From assembly GCF_013149275.1 (NCBI RefSeq), contig NZ_JABGNA010000008.1:124001-188000 (forward strand): a stretch of 64,000 nucleotides of DNA, given 5' to 3'. The position numbers were made by a program, and so were the translations under genes. This DNA comes from Mucilaginibacter sp. SG564. GTDB taxonomy: Bacteria; Bacteroidota; Bacteroidia; Sphingobacteriales; Sphingobacteriaceae. The notes under the pieces are model-generated. The model did not search any database and had not been told where the DNA came from. It saw only the letters and a program-made list of their open reading frames with translations. Positions 32,448 through 41,731 of the stretch are shown here, piece after piece; the first letter of the stretch is position 1; each line of letters begins with the position of its first letter.

Positions 32448-33782
32448 TTAATAATTAAAATTCAAACGTTTACCAGCTTTACCTTCAGTTAAGCTTCCAT
32501 TGCTGTAAGCTATATTGCCCGATACCAAAGTATAGGCAATTTGCGAGCGAAAGGTGGTTCCTTCAAAAGGGCTCCAGCCACAATGGTATAAGATATTGCT
32601 TTTGTTCACGTTCCAGGGTTTATTCAAATTCAACAGTACCAGGTCGGCCCAGTAGCCTTCGCGGATGAAGCCGCGCTTATCAATCCGGAAAAGGGTAGCC
32701 ACGTTATGCGCCATTTTTTCGGCTATCTGTTCCAGGCTTATTTTATCATGATGATACAGCTCCAGCATGGCGGGTAAGGCATGTTGAACCAGTGGCCCGC
32801 CGGATGGTGCCTGCAGATAGGGCTGCTCCTTTTCTTCCAGCGTATGCGGGGCATGGTCGGTAGCGATCACATCTATGCGACCGTCGAGCACGGCTTCTAA
32901 AACAGCATCACGATCCTGGGCTGTTTTTACAGCCGGGTTCCACTTAATAAAGTTGCCTTTGGTATCATAATCAGCATCGCTAAACCACAGGTGATGTATG
33001 CAGGCTTCGGCGGTAATGCGTTTATCTTTCAGCGGGATTTTATTGGTGAAAAGATGCGTTTCCAGCGCGGTAGATATATGCAGAATATGCAGCCTGGTAT
33101 TGTGCTTTTTGGCCAGCTCCACAGCCAGTGATGACGATAAGTAGCAAGCCTCGGCGCTCCTGATCTTAGGATGAAGCTTCACAGGCAGATTATCGCCCAG
33201 CAGCTGTTTGTAATGGTTGAGGTTGCTTTTGATGGTAGCCTCGTCCTCACAATGCACGGCTATCAGCATGGGCGATTGCGCAAACAGGTTATCCAGCGTA
33301 CGCGGATTATCCACCAGCATATTCCCGGTTGATGAACCCATGAATACTTTCACCCCACACACATTGGCCGCGTCGGTACGCAGTACTTCGTCGAGGTTAT
33401 CGTTGGATGCACCCATAAAAAATGAGTAGTTAGCCAGCGAGTTGCGCGAAGCTATCTCATATTTATCTTCCAGTAAAGTTTGTGTTAAGGTGTTGGGTAC
33501 GGTGTTAGGCATTTCCATAAAGGAGGTAATACCCCCGGCTACTGCCGCGCGCGACTCTGAATAAATATTGGCCTTGTGTGTTAAGCCCGGCTCGCGAAAG
33601 TGCACCTGGTCGTCAATACAACCGGGTAGCAGGTGCAGGCCCTCGGCATTGATCACCTCATCGGCAGGAGTATCAATGTTTGAATCTATCCGTTCAATAA
33701 AACCATCTTTTACCAGGATATCAGTTACATATTGCCGGCCTTCGTTTACTACAGTTGCTGATTTGATGAGGATTGTTGACAT
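32448..33782 (-). CDS. pyrC: Dihydroorotase (type I), variant metal site
   Basis: This 444-residue amidohydrolase makes or opens dihydroorotate in pyrimidine synthesis. Motifs: DDQVHFREPG (His61, Arg63) at the first strand, GVKVFMGS with the bridging-lysine candidate, HCEDE, HILHIST and ATDHAPH, with QAPSGGPLVQHALPAML close behind. The usual HxH of the first strand is QxH here, a form I associate with Bacteroidota dihydroorotases. It stands alone, flanked by inverted 89-bp palindromes. Confidence 0.88.
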   Translation of the reverse strand: MSTILIKSATVVNEGRQYVTDILVKDGFIERIDSNIDTPADEVINAEGLHLLPGCIDDQVHFREPGLTHKANIYSESRAAVAGGITSFMEMPNTVPNTLTQTLLEDKYEIASRNSLANYSFFMGASNDNLDEVLRTDAANVCGVKVFMGSSTGNMLVDNPRTLDNLFAQSPMLIAVHCEDEATIKSNLNHYKQLLGDNLPVKLHPKIRSAEACYLSSSLAVELAKKHNTRLHILHISTALETHLFTNKIPLKDKRITAEACIHHLWFSDADYDTKGNFIKWNPAVKTAQDRDAVLEAVLDGRIDVIATDHAPHTLEEKEQPYLQAPSGGPLVQHALPAMLELYHHDKISLEQIAEKMAHNVATLFRIDKRGFIREGYWADLVLLNLNKPWNVNKSNILYHCGWSPFEGTTFRSQIAYTLVSGNIAYSNGSLTEGKAGKRLNFNY

Positions 33783-33976
33783 GTTTTATATTTCGGATTT
33801 GGATGTTCGAATTCGGATTTATTGTGCGGCAAATTTAGGATATAAATGTGAAAGTTGGTTTGGGATTGAAAGCCTACCTGGTTTGTATAGCGTATAATCG
33901 ACTCACCTGTCATCGCTTCGCTCGACATCCCTCTCTTCGCCTGCGGCGTAAAGAGGGGGCAGAAATTATCTACGAG

Positions 33977-34065
33977 CGTCATTGCGAGGAGGAACGACGT
34001 GGCAATCCCCTACTTACAGAGCGGCCCTGCTACTCGGCGATTGCCACACTGCGTTCGCAATGACG
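33977..34065. repeat. 89-bp palindrome, right of pyrC
   Basis: CGTCATTGCGAGGAGGAACG at the left and CGTTCGCAATGACG at the right are the inverse arrangement of 32295-32383. The rest of the gap (33783-34240) holds repeat debris and, at 34153-34216, TCTTGATTCTTAATTCTTGA word repeats. Confidence 0.8.
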
Positions 34066-34207
34066 TGTGGGAGAAGGAGTCGCAGTCGGAGAGAGGGTTG
34101 CCCAGCGAAGCGTAGGCGGTCTGAGTTTACCCTTACAAATCAATGCTCAATCCGGACTCTTGCTTCTTGTTTCCCGCCTCTTATCCCCACCTCTTGATTC
34201 TTAATTC

Positions 34208-34236
34208 TTGACTCTTTCCCCAAAAGCTTATCTTTG
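34208..34236 (+). promoter_or_regulatory. Predicted helicase promoter
   Basis: TTG (34208-34210), an 18-nt spacer and TATCTTTG (34229-34236) match the Bacteroidota -33/-7 pattern just before the ATG at 34241. The TTG is supplied by the last unit of the word repeat. The short leader supports the start at 34241. Confidence 0.6.
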
Positions 34237-34240
34237 CGCC

Positions 34241-35587
34241 ATGGCTGTAACTTTTGAAGAATTTAAATTTAACCGGCAAATATTGAACGCGATAGCTGAT
34301 GCCGGTTATACCGAAGCTACGCCCATACAGCAAAAGGCCATCCCCCCGATACTGAACGGGCAGGATGTGATGGGTATTGCGCAAACTGGCACCGGTAAAA
34401 CGGCGGCCTATGTATTGCCCATTATCATGAAGCTGAAGTATGCCCAGGGCGAAAGTCCGCGGGCGCTCATTGTATCGCCAACGCGCGAGCTGGCTATGCA
34501 GATAGAGGAGAACGTAAAAATATTTGCCGCCAATACCGACTTACGCGTGGTGGTGCTTTACGGCGGCCTTGGTCCTAAAACACAAATTGAGCAGATCAAT
34601 AAAGGGGTTGATATCATTGTAGCTACACCAGGCCGTTTTATGGATATTTACCTGGCCGGGCACATCGTAACCAAAACCCTGCAGGTGCTGGTGCTGGATG
34701 AGGCCGACAAGATGATGGATATGGGCTTTATGCCCCAGATAAACCGAATACTGGAAGTGGTGCCCGTGAAAAGGCAAAACCTGCTTTTTTCGGCTACCAT
34801 GAGCGATAAGATCCATGAGCTATCCAATAATTTCCTGGAATATCCCACCATTATCGAGGTAACCCCGCAGGCTACCCCGGCGCAAACGGTAAATCAGCAT
34901 TTATACCATGTGCCTAATATGAAAACCAAGATCAACCTGCTCAAAAAGCTGCTTGATCTGGAAGGTGATATCACCAAGCTCATCATATTTTGCAAAACCC
35001 GTGTGGCTGCAGAGGATGTGTACAAATTTCTGCTGCGCAAGTATGGCGAAAAGGAGGTGAAAGTATTGCACGCCAACAAAGGGCAAAATACAAGAATCAA
35101 CTCCATCAACTCCTTCCGCAACGATAAGGTGAAGATACTGGTAGCTACCGATGTGGCATCACGGGGTATTGATGTGAGCGATGTGAGCCATGTGATTAAC
35201 TTTGATGTGCCGGTGGTGATTGAGGATTATGTGCATCGCATAGGGCGTACGGGCCGGGCCCTGCAATCGGGCGAAGCCATTACTTTTTGTGGCCCCGCGG
35301 AGGAGTATTATCTTAAAAAGATCGAAAAGCTCATCAAGCAAAGTATCCCCGTATCCACTATCCCTGATGATGTATTTGTGGAGGAAACCGGTTACGACGA
35401 AAGGCAGGAGCAGAACAAGGAGATCGACATGCAAAAGCGCAAGGAAGATCCCGACTTTAAAGGCGCCTTTCACGAGAAGAAAACCCTTAACCAGCGCAAA
35501 AAGTTTGATGCCGCCCGGGATAAAGCCCGTTACGGCAAAGTAGGCAAACAAAACCCCAAAAGTAAACCATCAAGGAAAAAAAGATAA
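34241..35587 (+). CDS. DEAD-box RNA helicase
   Basis: This 448-residue protein contains all motifs of the family: Q motif TPIQQKAIP, I AQTGTGKT, Ia PTRELA, Ib TPGR, II DEAD, III SAT, and VI HRIGRTGR. The C-terminal tail is highly basic (KQNPKSKPSRKKR), as in RhlE-like helicases acting on structured RNA or ribosome assembly. It starts at 34241 (MAVTFEEF). It is monocistronic; AT word repeats follow. Confidence 0.93.
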   Translation: MAVTFEEFKFNRQILNAIADAGYTEATPIQQKAIPPILNGQDVMGIAQTGTGKTAAYVLPIIMKLKYAQGESPRALIVSPTRELAMQIEENVKIFAANTDLRVVVLYGGLGPKTQIEQINKGVDIIVATPGRFMDIYLAGHIVTKTLQVLVLDEADKMMDMGFMPQINRILEVVPVKRQNLLFSATMSDKIHELSNNFLEYPTIIEVTPQATPAQTVNQHLYHVPNMKTKINLLKKLLDLEGDITKLIIFCKTRVAAEDVYKFLLRKYGEKEVKVLHANKGQNTRINSINSFRNDKVKILVATDVASRGIDVSDVSHVINFDVPVVIEDYVHRIGRTGRALQSGEAITFCGPAEEYYLKKIEKLIKQSIPVSTIPDDVFVEETGYDERQEQNKEIDMQKRKEDPDFKGAFHEKKTLNQRKKFDAARDKARYGKVGKQNPKSKPSRKKR

Positions 35588-35588
35588 T

Positions 35589-35706
35589 GATAGATGTGTG
35601 GATGTGTAGGTATGCAGATGTGCGGATTAACTACGTTGAAGGCTTCGCCGTTTTAATGTGCAGATGAGAAAAAATCAATAATTCAATAATTCAATAAATC
35701 AATAAT
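35589..35706. repeat. Word-repeat region (GATGTGTGGATGTGTAGG; CAATAATTCAATAATT)
   Basis: GATGTGTGGATGTGTAGGTA and GCAGATGTGCGGA give way to ATGTGCAGATGAG, then to TCAATAATTCAATAATTCAA just before the next gene. Confidence 0.55.
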
Positions 35707-35710
35707 TAAC

Positions 35711-35977
35711 TTGAAGCTACGTATTACCCCATTGAATTTTGCCACTACTTTTTTTATTGTGGCGGCGGTTTACATCTGGATCTACGGTGCCCATATCGCG
35801 GGCAGGCCACTGGAAAGCTGGAGCACCACTATTGGCTGGATCTTTTTGCTGTTTGCCGCGGTAGTGTTTTTCCTGGATCTGATATTCCGTAACTTTTTTG
35901 CCGAGTTGAAAAAGTTATGGATCATAGAGCTGTGTTTTATAGCTTTGGTAACGGTTATATTCTTGCTGGTTAAATGA
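35711..35977 (+). CDS. Small three-helix membrane protein
   Basis: This 88-residue protein is read from a TTG at 35711. Hydrophobic segments are at about residues 8-26, 41-60 and 68-86. No domain is recognised. The frame is preceded directly by an AATAATTCAATAAATC word repeat. It shares its strand with helicase and gldC. A role in envelope biology is guesswork. Confidence 0.6.
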   Translation: MKLRITPLNFATTFFIVAAVYIWIYGAHIAGRPLESWSTTIGWIFLLFAAVVFFLDLIFRNFFAELKKLWIIELCFIALVTVIFLLVK

Positions 35978-36002
35978 TTGGTAAATAAAAAAAATCCAAA
36001 GA

Positions 36003-36082
36003 GGGTGTCACCCTGAGCTCCGTCGAAGGGTAGAGCGCAGAGGCCCGCCCACCATGCTTCGACGGAGCTCTGCATGACACCC
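36003..36082. repeat. 80-bp palindrome (GTGTCA...TGACAC), copy a
   Basis: GGGTGTCACCCTGAGCTCCG is answered by CGGAGCTCTGCATGACACCC, with GTCGAAGG / CTTCGAC in the stem and AGAGGCCCGCCCACCATG in the centre. Related copies are at 44990-45067 (inverse) and 50421-50497. The rest of the gap to 36301 has only AT-rich word debris. Confidence 0.75.
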
Positions 36083-36301
36083 GTTTTTGAATAAAGCCAC
36101 TAAGAGGGCAATTATTTGAAGTAGATGGCGGTGCAATGCTAAAATAAATTACAAACCCATTATATGCCCTTTGTTTAAAAATTGAGATACTTGCGGCCGG
36201 AAAATTTATAAAAATATTAATCAGTAAGTCCTCTATATGATTTTTACAGAGGATTAAAAAATCAAAATTCATTAACTCCATAAATCACTAATTATTTTCG
36301 G

Positions 36302-36631
36302 ATGAAAACTGCTGAAATAAAGCTCACCATAAGCCTTGATGATAACAATGTACCGGAAACCATTATGTGGGAATCAACGGACTCGCAAAACAAAGAGGCG
36401 CTGCCGGTAAAATCAATGATGCTGGCCCTGTGGGATCAAAGCTATAAAAATACCTTGCGCATTGACCTTTGGACAAAGGATATGCCTGTTGATGAAATGA
36501 AACGCTTTTTTTATGAAACCCTGCAAACCATGGGCGACAGCTTTTTACGCGCCACCGGCGAAAAAAACATCGTTGAAGACCTGCGCGACTACTGCGCCCA
36601 CTTTGCCGACAAAATGGAAATAAAACAATAA
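36302..36631 (+). CDS. gldC: Gliding motility protein GldC
   Basis: This 109-residue protein matches GldC end to end: AEIKLTISLDDNNVPETIMW, NKEALPVKSMMLALWDQSYK, TLRIDLWTKDMPVDEMKRFF and a C-terminal helix with EDLRDYCAHF. GldC accompanies gliding and T9SS genes in Bacteroidota; its exact function is not settled. No other gld gene is in the window, but a T9SS substrate is encoded at the right end. A word-repeat hairpin separates it from the next membrane protein. Confidence 0.93.
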   Translation: MKTAEIKLTISLDDNNVPETIMWESTDSQNKEALPVKSMMLALWDQSYKNTLRIDLWTKDMPVDEMKRFFYETLQTMGDSFLRATGEKNIVEDLRDYCAHFADKMEIKQ

Positions 36632-36649
36632 ATTTAACTTTAGTTGTAT

Positions 36650-36740
36650 AGGGTATCAAGTAATTAGTATCAAGACAGCTGCATTTGTTTTAAGAGACTT
36701 GCAAAGAGGTCTTGATACTTGATACTAGTTACTTGATACT
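36650..36740. repeat. Word-repeat hairpin (TATCAAGTAATTAGTATCAA)
   Basis: The left arm GTATCAAGTAATTAGTATCA pairs with the right arm TGATACTAGTTACTTGATAC around a centre of about 32 nt. The right arm also has one extra copy of CTTGATACTTGATACT. The word is unlike any other in the window. Confidence 0.75.
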
Positions 36741-36754
36741 AAAAACCTTACCTT

Positions 36755-37189
36755 ATGCGTATCAGTTCTATTTTATCTTTCCTGGGTTTTGTGCTGCTTT
36801 TTGCCGGTACTTATTGCCCTTTGCTGCGGCCGCTTGGTTTATTTAACTGGAATGTTTATCAGCTTAACCAGCCCTATGGTTTAGTACTGGCCCTGGTTGC
36901 CGTGGTTGGCGTGGCGGCTTCGTTTTTAAATCAGCCAAAACTTATTCGTATAGCTTCGTGGTTGGCGCTGGCATTGGTAGTGTTGCTGTTGCTGGCTTCT
37001 ATTTTTAAAGTGCAAACCGCTTTTAGCTTTATTCCCTTTAAAAAACTCGATGCTTACTTAACCCGCCATGTGCGGTTTAAATGGGGCTGGTATGTGCTTT
37101 TTTCCGGAGCGATACTGGCTGTATTGGGCGCGCTAAGCAGCAAACCCAATATATATATTAAGCCGGTAGCCGAAGAGGCGGAGAATTAG
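36755..37189 (+). CDS. Four-helix membrane protein, unknown
   Basis: This 144-residue protein has four predicted transmembrane helices (about residues 5-22, 43-60, 65-85 and 111-130) and a short acidic tail (VAEEAEN). The loop between helices three and four is basic (FKKLDAYLTRHVRFKWGWY). I do not recognise a domain. It lies between two word-repeat hairpins on the same strand as gldC, and any functional link to gliding is unproven. Confidence 0.65.
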   Translation: MRISSILSFLGFVLLFAGTYCPLLRPLGLFNWNVYQLNQPYGLVLALVAVVGVAASFLNQPKLIRIASWLALALVVLLLLASIFKVQTAFSFIPFKKLDAYLTRHVRFKWGWYVLFSGAILAVLGALSSKPNIYIKPVAEEAEN

Positions 37190-37196
37190 AATAGGG

Positions 37197-37335
37197 AATT
37201 AAGAGTTAAGAACCAAGAGATAAGAATAAGGAAAAGCAATAAATCCTCCTCCCGAATTTTGATTTAAATTAAAGGCGACGTATTTAAGCAAACAGCATTT
37301 TTAGTCTTGATTCTTGATTCTTATCTCTTGGTTCT
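37197..37335. repeat. Word-repeat hairpin (AAGAACCAAGAGATAAGAAT)
   Basis: GTTAAGAACCAAGAGATAAG on the left matches the inverse TTCTTATCTCTTGGTTCT on the right, over a centre of about 70 nt. It is a variant of the ATCAAGA word. Confidence 0.7.
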
Positions 37336-37446
37336 GTATCACCAGTCTGGCTTCCTCAATTACCTACTCCTTAAATGTTTATTGTCCTTTTTAAATAATA
37401 AAAAGTTTTTTTTTGAACATATTTGTAATATAAACAAAAGGTCTGC

Positions 37447-40400
37447 ATGTTAAAGTTTTCTTTCCGCCAGCAGGTTTTAGCTGGCTTTGTGGTGTCCATT
37501 ATCCTGGTTTTAGCTGTTGGCGTATTATCGTACAACAGCATCCGTAAGTTTGAAGATGATAATCAATGGGTAGATCATACCCAAAAGATCATCAAATCGG
37601 CAAACAGCCTGATGCAGCACATGATCGATGCCGAAACCGGTATGCGGGGTTACGTAGCTACTGGTAAGAAATCATTTCTCGATCCGTATAACGAAGCCCT
37701 GCCGCGCATAGGTGTTGATCTGCAGGCCATGCGTGACCTTTCGGTTGATAATGCCTCTCAGCAACAAAGGATCGATTCTTTAACATCATTTGTTGCCGCT
37801 CAGCGTACCATCCTCAAAACCAATATCGACACGCGCGAAGCCAAAGGACTTGATTTTTTGGTAAGCAACGATATGCTGCTGAATGGTAAGCAAAACATGG
37901 ACATGATCAGGCTGCTGGTGGTGCATGTTACCGATGCCGAAAATAATTTACTGACTGCCCGCAAGCAAAGCTCCGAGGAGGCTTCTACCACGGCTATCTA
38001 TGTTATTGTAGGTGGCTCCCTGATATTCCTGGTTATTATCCTGATCCTGTTCTTCTACATACAGCGTACTTTTGATCAGCAGAAAAAAATTGAGGCCGAA
38101 ATTAAGGTGGCGAATATTGAGCTGGGTAAAGTGCTTGCCGAAAACGAGGCCAAAAACTGGCTGCTCACCGGTACAGGTCAACTTAATGAAAAAATGCAGG
38201 GCCAGCAAAGTGAAAGGGAACTATCGGGCAATGTGCTTACCGAAGTTTGTACCTACACCAAGGCTGCCGCAGGTACGCTATACTTGTATAACGAAACTCA
38301 TCAGCGTTTGGAGCTTTATGCATCATACGCGTTCCATAATCCCGACTTTATTAAAAAAACGATCCAGTTATCCGAAGGTTGGCTGGGGCAGGTTGCACAA
38401 GATCAGAAAGCCGCGGTTGTTAAAGGTAAACTGAATGAGAAACTCGACCTGGAATCGTCGGTGATCAAAGAAACCTTAAGTGAAAACTTTATTGTTCCTT
38501 TCTTTTTTGATAAAAAGTTAAAAGGCGTGCTGGAAGTAGCCTATGTGGGCGAACTGCCAGGGCATAGCAAAGATTACATTGTAGCTGTAGCCAATGATAT
38601 TGGTATTGCTGTAAATACCGCCCAGGCCCGCACCATTATGCACGACCTGTTTGAGGAAACCCAGCAACAAGCCGAAGAACTGGAAGCACAACAGGAAGAA
38701 ATGCGCGTTACCAACGAAGAGCTGGTGAACAAAACAGAAATGTTGCAGGCATCGGAAGAGGAGCTGCGTGTTCAGCAGGAAGAGTTGCGCACCATAAATG
38801 CCGAATTGGAAGAAAAAGCAAGCCTGCTTGAAGAAAAGAACGAAGCTATTGAACAGGCCCGGGCCGCCATCAATATAAAAGTTGATGAACTGGAAGTAAC
38901 CGGTAAATATAAATCGGAGTTTTTGGCCAATATGAGCCATGAGCTGCGTACGCCATTGAATAGTATCCTGGTATTGGCACGAATACTAAAAGACAACAAA
39001 CCACTGAACCTTTCTGAAGACCAGGTAAAATATGCCAGCGTTATATTTAATGCCGGTAATGATCTGCTTACGCTGATCAATGATATTCTCGACTTATCGA
39101 AAATTGAGTCGGGCAAACTGGATATGCAAAATGAGGATATCAAAGTATCCGATATTTTGGGAGATATGGAAATGCTTTTTGCCGAGGTGGCCAGCAACAA
39201 AAAGATTAACTATACCACCAGTGTTAGTAAAAACCTGCCCAAAACCATATTTACTGATAAGGTACGTGTAGAGCAGGTGATCAAAAACCTGCTTTCCAAC
39301 GCGTTTAAATTTACATCAGAAAACGGATCGATATCCATTACCGCGCGCCCGGGCGAAAAAGAATCAACTATTAGTTTCGCCATTAAAGATTCGGGTATCG
39401 GTATTCCGGCCGAAAAGCAGCGTATCATATTTGAGGCGTTCCAGCAAGCCGACGGATCAACCAGTCGTAAATATGGTGGTACCGGATTGGGTCTTTCTAT
39501 AAGTCGTGAACTGGCCATGCTGCTGGGCGGCAGTATCAGCCTCACCAGCGAACAGGGGGTAGGCAGTGAATTTGTGCTAACCATTCCGTTGAAAGCCATA
39601 CAAACGGTACCCCATGAAGATGAGATATTGCCAACCGCGCAAACCTTTAAAGCCGAAAGCGCTGCCCTGGCGCATGCGGTTAAACCAGTGCATAGTGACC
39701 GCGAGCCATTAGTGGTGATTGTGGAGGATGATAAAAACTTTGCCCACATACTACAGGATTACGCGCGCGACCATGGTTATAAATCGGTAATGGTTCATGA
39801 AGGAACCACGGCTGTTGAAACCGTGAAAGAACATATGCCCGATGCCGTGATATTGGATATTATGCTGCCGGGTAAGGATGGCTGGCAGATATTGAAAGAG
39901 CTGAAGCATAACGAAGCAACCATGCACATACCGGTGCATTTGATGTCGGCGGGCGACGCGGCAGCAAACCGGGTACGCAAAGAAGGCGCTATCAGCTTCC
40001 TGAAGAAACCGATCAACACCGAAACGCTGGATAAGCTTTTTGCCGATATCATGCTGCAAAGTGGTACCAAATTCAAACAGATATTACTGGTGGAGGATCA
40101 TAAAGCCCAGAGCCAGGCTTTGAAAGATATGATGCAGGGACAGGGTATTACCGTTGACCAGGCATTTGATGGCGAATCGGCCTTCAGGATGCTGCATGAA
40201 AACGAATACCAATGCGTGATCCTGGATCTGAACCTACCCGATATATCCGGGCTCGACCTGTTGGATAAGATCAAAGAGGTGGATCGTTTTGCCTCGCTTC
40301 CGGTAATTGTAAACACAGCCATGGAGCTGGATAAGGCATCGGTTAACCGGTTGATGCAATATGCCAACGCGATGGTGGTAAAAACCAACAAATCTGCCGA

Positions 40401-40893
40401 TAGGCTGATAGATGAGGTGAATCTGTTCCTGAACAAGATCAGCGAATCAAGCAGTGCCCAGAACGAACCTGCACCGGCATTTACCAAAGCTAAACTGCCT
40501 TCAAAAGGAAAAGGCGCCCTCAAAGGCAAAAAAGTGCTTATTGTTGATGACGATATGCGCAATATTTTTGCCTTAAGCAGCGCGCTGCAAGGTTATGACC
40601 TGGTTGTAGAGATAGCCAATGATGGCGAAGAGGCTATTGCCAAACTGGAGGAAGTACCCGGCATTAATATTGTACTGATGGATATCATGATGCCTAAGAT
40701 GGATGGGTATGAAGCTACCCGGTACATACGTAAGCAAGCCAAATGGGCCAAGCTACCGGTAATTGCCTTAACCGCGAAAGCGATGAAAGACGACCGCGAA
40801 AAGTGTATAGCTGCCGGCGCCAATGATTATATCACCAAACCGGTTGATATGGACAGGCTTATTGCATTGATGCAATTATGGTTAGAGAGTTAA
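37447..40893 (+). CDS. CHASE3-GAF hybrid histidine kinase with three receivers
   Basis: This 1148-residue protein has a membrane helix (9-28), a periplasmic CHASE3 domain to ~180, a second helix (~183-203), a GAF domain (~250-395), a coiled coil (~400-485), a HisKA domain with FLANMSHELRTPLN (His498) and a HATPase_c domain with GTGLGLS. Three receivers follow: Asp804 (LDIMLPG), Asp927 (LDLNLPD) and Asp1079 (MDIMMPK). It heads an operon with cheR, cheB and a second kinase. The multiple receivers suggest internal phosphotransfer. The signal is unknown; CHASE3 implies an external cue. Confidence 0.93.
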   Translation: MLKFSFRQQVLAGFVVSIILVLAVGVLSYNSIRKFEDDNQWVDHTQKIIKSANSLMQHMIDAETGMRGYVATGKKSFLDPYNEALPRIGVDLQAMRDLSVDNASQQQRIDSLTSFVAAQRTILKTNIDTREAKGLDFLVSNDMLLNGKQNMDMIRLLVVHVTDAENNLLTARKQSSEEASTTAIYVIVGGSLIFLVIILILFFYIQRTFDQQKKIEAEIKVANIELGKVLAENEAKNWLLTGTGQLNEKMQGQQSERELSGNVLTEVCTYTKAAAGTLYLYNETHQRLELYASYAFHNPDFIKKTIQLSEGWLGQVAQDQKAAVVKGKLNEKLDLESSVIKETLSENFIVPFFFDKKLKGVLEVAYVGELPGHSKDYIVAVANDIGIAVNTAQARTIMHDLFEETQQQAEELEAQQEEMRVTNEELVNKTEMLQASEEELRVQQEELRTINAELEEKASLLEEKNEAIEQARAAINIKVDELEVTGKYKSEFLANMSHELRTPLNSILVLARILKDNKPLNLSEDQVKYASVIFNAGNDLLTLINDILDLSKIESGKLDMQNEDIKVSDILGDMEMLFAEVASNKKINYTTSVSKNLPKTIFTDKVRVEQVIKNLLSNAFKFTSENGSISITARPGEKESTISFAIKDSGIGIPAEKQRIIFEAFQQADGSTSRKYGGTGLGLSISRELAMLLGGSISLTSEQGVGSEFVLTIPLKAIQTVPHEDEILPTAQTFKAESAALAHAVKPVHSDREPLVVIVEDDKNFAHILQDYARDHGYKSVMVHEGTTAVETVKEHMPDAVILDIMLPGKDGWQILKELKHNEATMHIPVHLMSAGDAAANRVRKEGAISFLKKPINTETLDKLFADIMLQSGTKFKQILLVEDHKAQSQALKDMMQGQGITVDQAFDGESAFRMLHENEYQCVILDLNLPDISGLDLLDKIKEVDRFASLPVIVNTAMELDKASVNRLMQYANAMVVKTNKSADRLIDEVNLFLNKISESSSAQNEPAPAFTKAKLPSKGKGALKGKKVLIVDDDMRNIFALSSALQGYDLVVEIANDGEEAIAKLEEVPGINIVLMDIMMPKMDGYEATRYIRKQAKWAKLPVIALTAKAMKDDREKCIAAGANDYITKPVDMDRLIALMQLWLES

Positions 40894-40900
40894 AGTTAAT

Positions 40901-41731
40901 ATGAGTGATACTTCTGTTGTTATAACATCCTCCCAAATAACCGAATTGATAGATCTGGTACGCAGGGTACACGGGTTTGATTTTTCGGGTTATACCAAAG
41001 CCTCGTTAAAAAGGCGGGTGGTGAGGATAATGCAGCTGAAAAAAATGGAGTTTTATGATCTGAAACATATCCTGGTTAATGATCAGCATTTTTTTCAGTA
41101 TTTTTTAGAGGAGATTACGGTGAACGTTACCGAAATGTTTCGTGATCCGTCGTTTTATAAAGCGCTTAGCTTACAAGTGATGCCCTACCTGTCAACTTAT
41201 CAGCATGCCAAAATATGGTGTGCGGGCTGTTCAACAGGCGAAGAGGTTTATTCCCTGGCCATACTACTGCGCGAGGCAGGGCTCAGCAAAAAATCATTCA
41301 TTTACGGTACCGATATAAATACCGAAGTATTGCGGGAAGCCCGTAAGGGGATATATAGTTTACGCAATATAAAAAGTTACGCCGAAAATTATCAATTTAC
41401 GGGTTTAAAAGGCTCTATATCAGATAATTTTACTATTTTGTATGATGCTGCGTCGATACATAACGAGCTGAAGCAGAATACCCTGTTTTCGGTGCATAAT
41501 TTAGTGTCTGATGATGTGTTTAACGAGTTCCAACTCATCAGCTGCCGTAATGTTTTTATTTATTTTGAAACCGAACTGCAGGAACGGATATTGGAATTGT
41601 TTTATAAAAGCTTGTGCCCCTTGGGCTATTTATGTTTAGGTAGTAAAGAAACCATACGGTCTGAAGCTTTTAAACGAAAGTTCAAAGTGATCAATCACAA
41701 GGAAAATATTTATCAAAAAATTGGGACCTGA
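40901..41731 (+). CDS. cheR: CheR-type protein methyltransferase
   Basis: This 276-residue SAM-dependent methyltransferase has an N-terminal helical CheR_N part (ELIDLVRRVHGFDFSGYTKA) and a catalytic domain. SAM motif IWCAGCSTGEEVYSLAI and the substrate-side TEMFRDPSFYK and SCRNVFIYFE are clear. Classical CheR methylates glutamates of chemoreceptors, but no receptor is encoded here. In Bacteroidota such CheR/CheB pairs often sit beside hybrid kinases and may modify them. It begins 8 nt after the kinase gene; its end overlaps cheB. Confidence 0.9.
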   Translation: MSDTSVVITSSQITELIDLVRRVHGFDFSGYTKASLKRRVVRIMQLKKMEFYDLKHILVNDQHFFQYFLEEITVNVTEMFRDPSFYKALSLQVMPYLSTYQHAKIWCAGCSTGEEVYSLAILLREAGLSKKSFIYGTDINTEVLREARKGIYSLRNIKSYAENYQFTGLKGSISDNFTILYDAASIHNELKQNTLFSVHNLVSDDVFNEFQLISCRNVFIYFETELQERILELFYKSLCPLGYLCLGSKETIRSEAFKRKFKVINHKENIYQKIGT

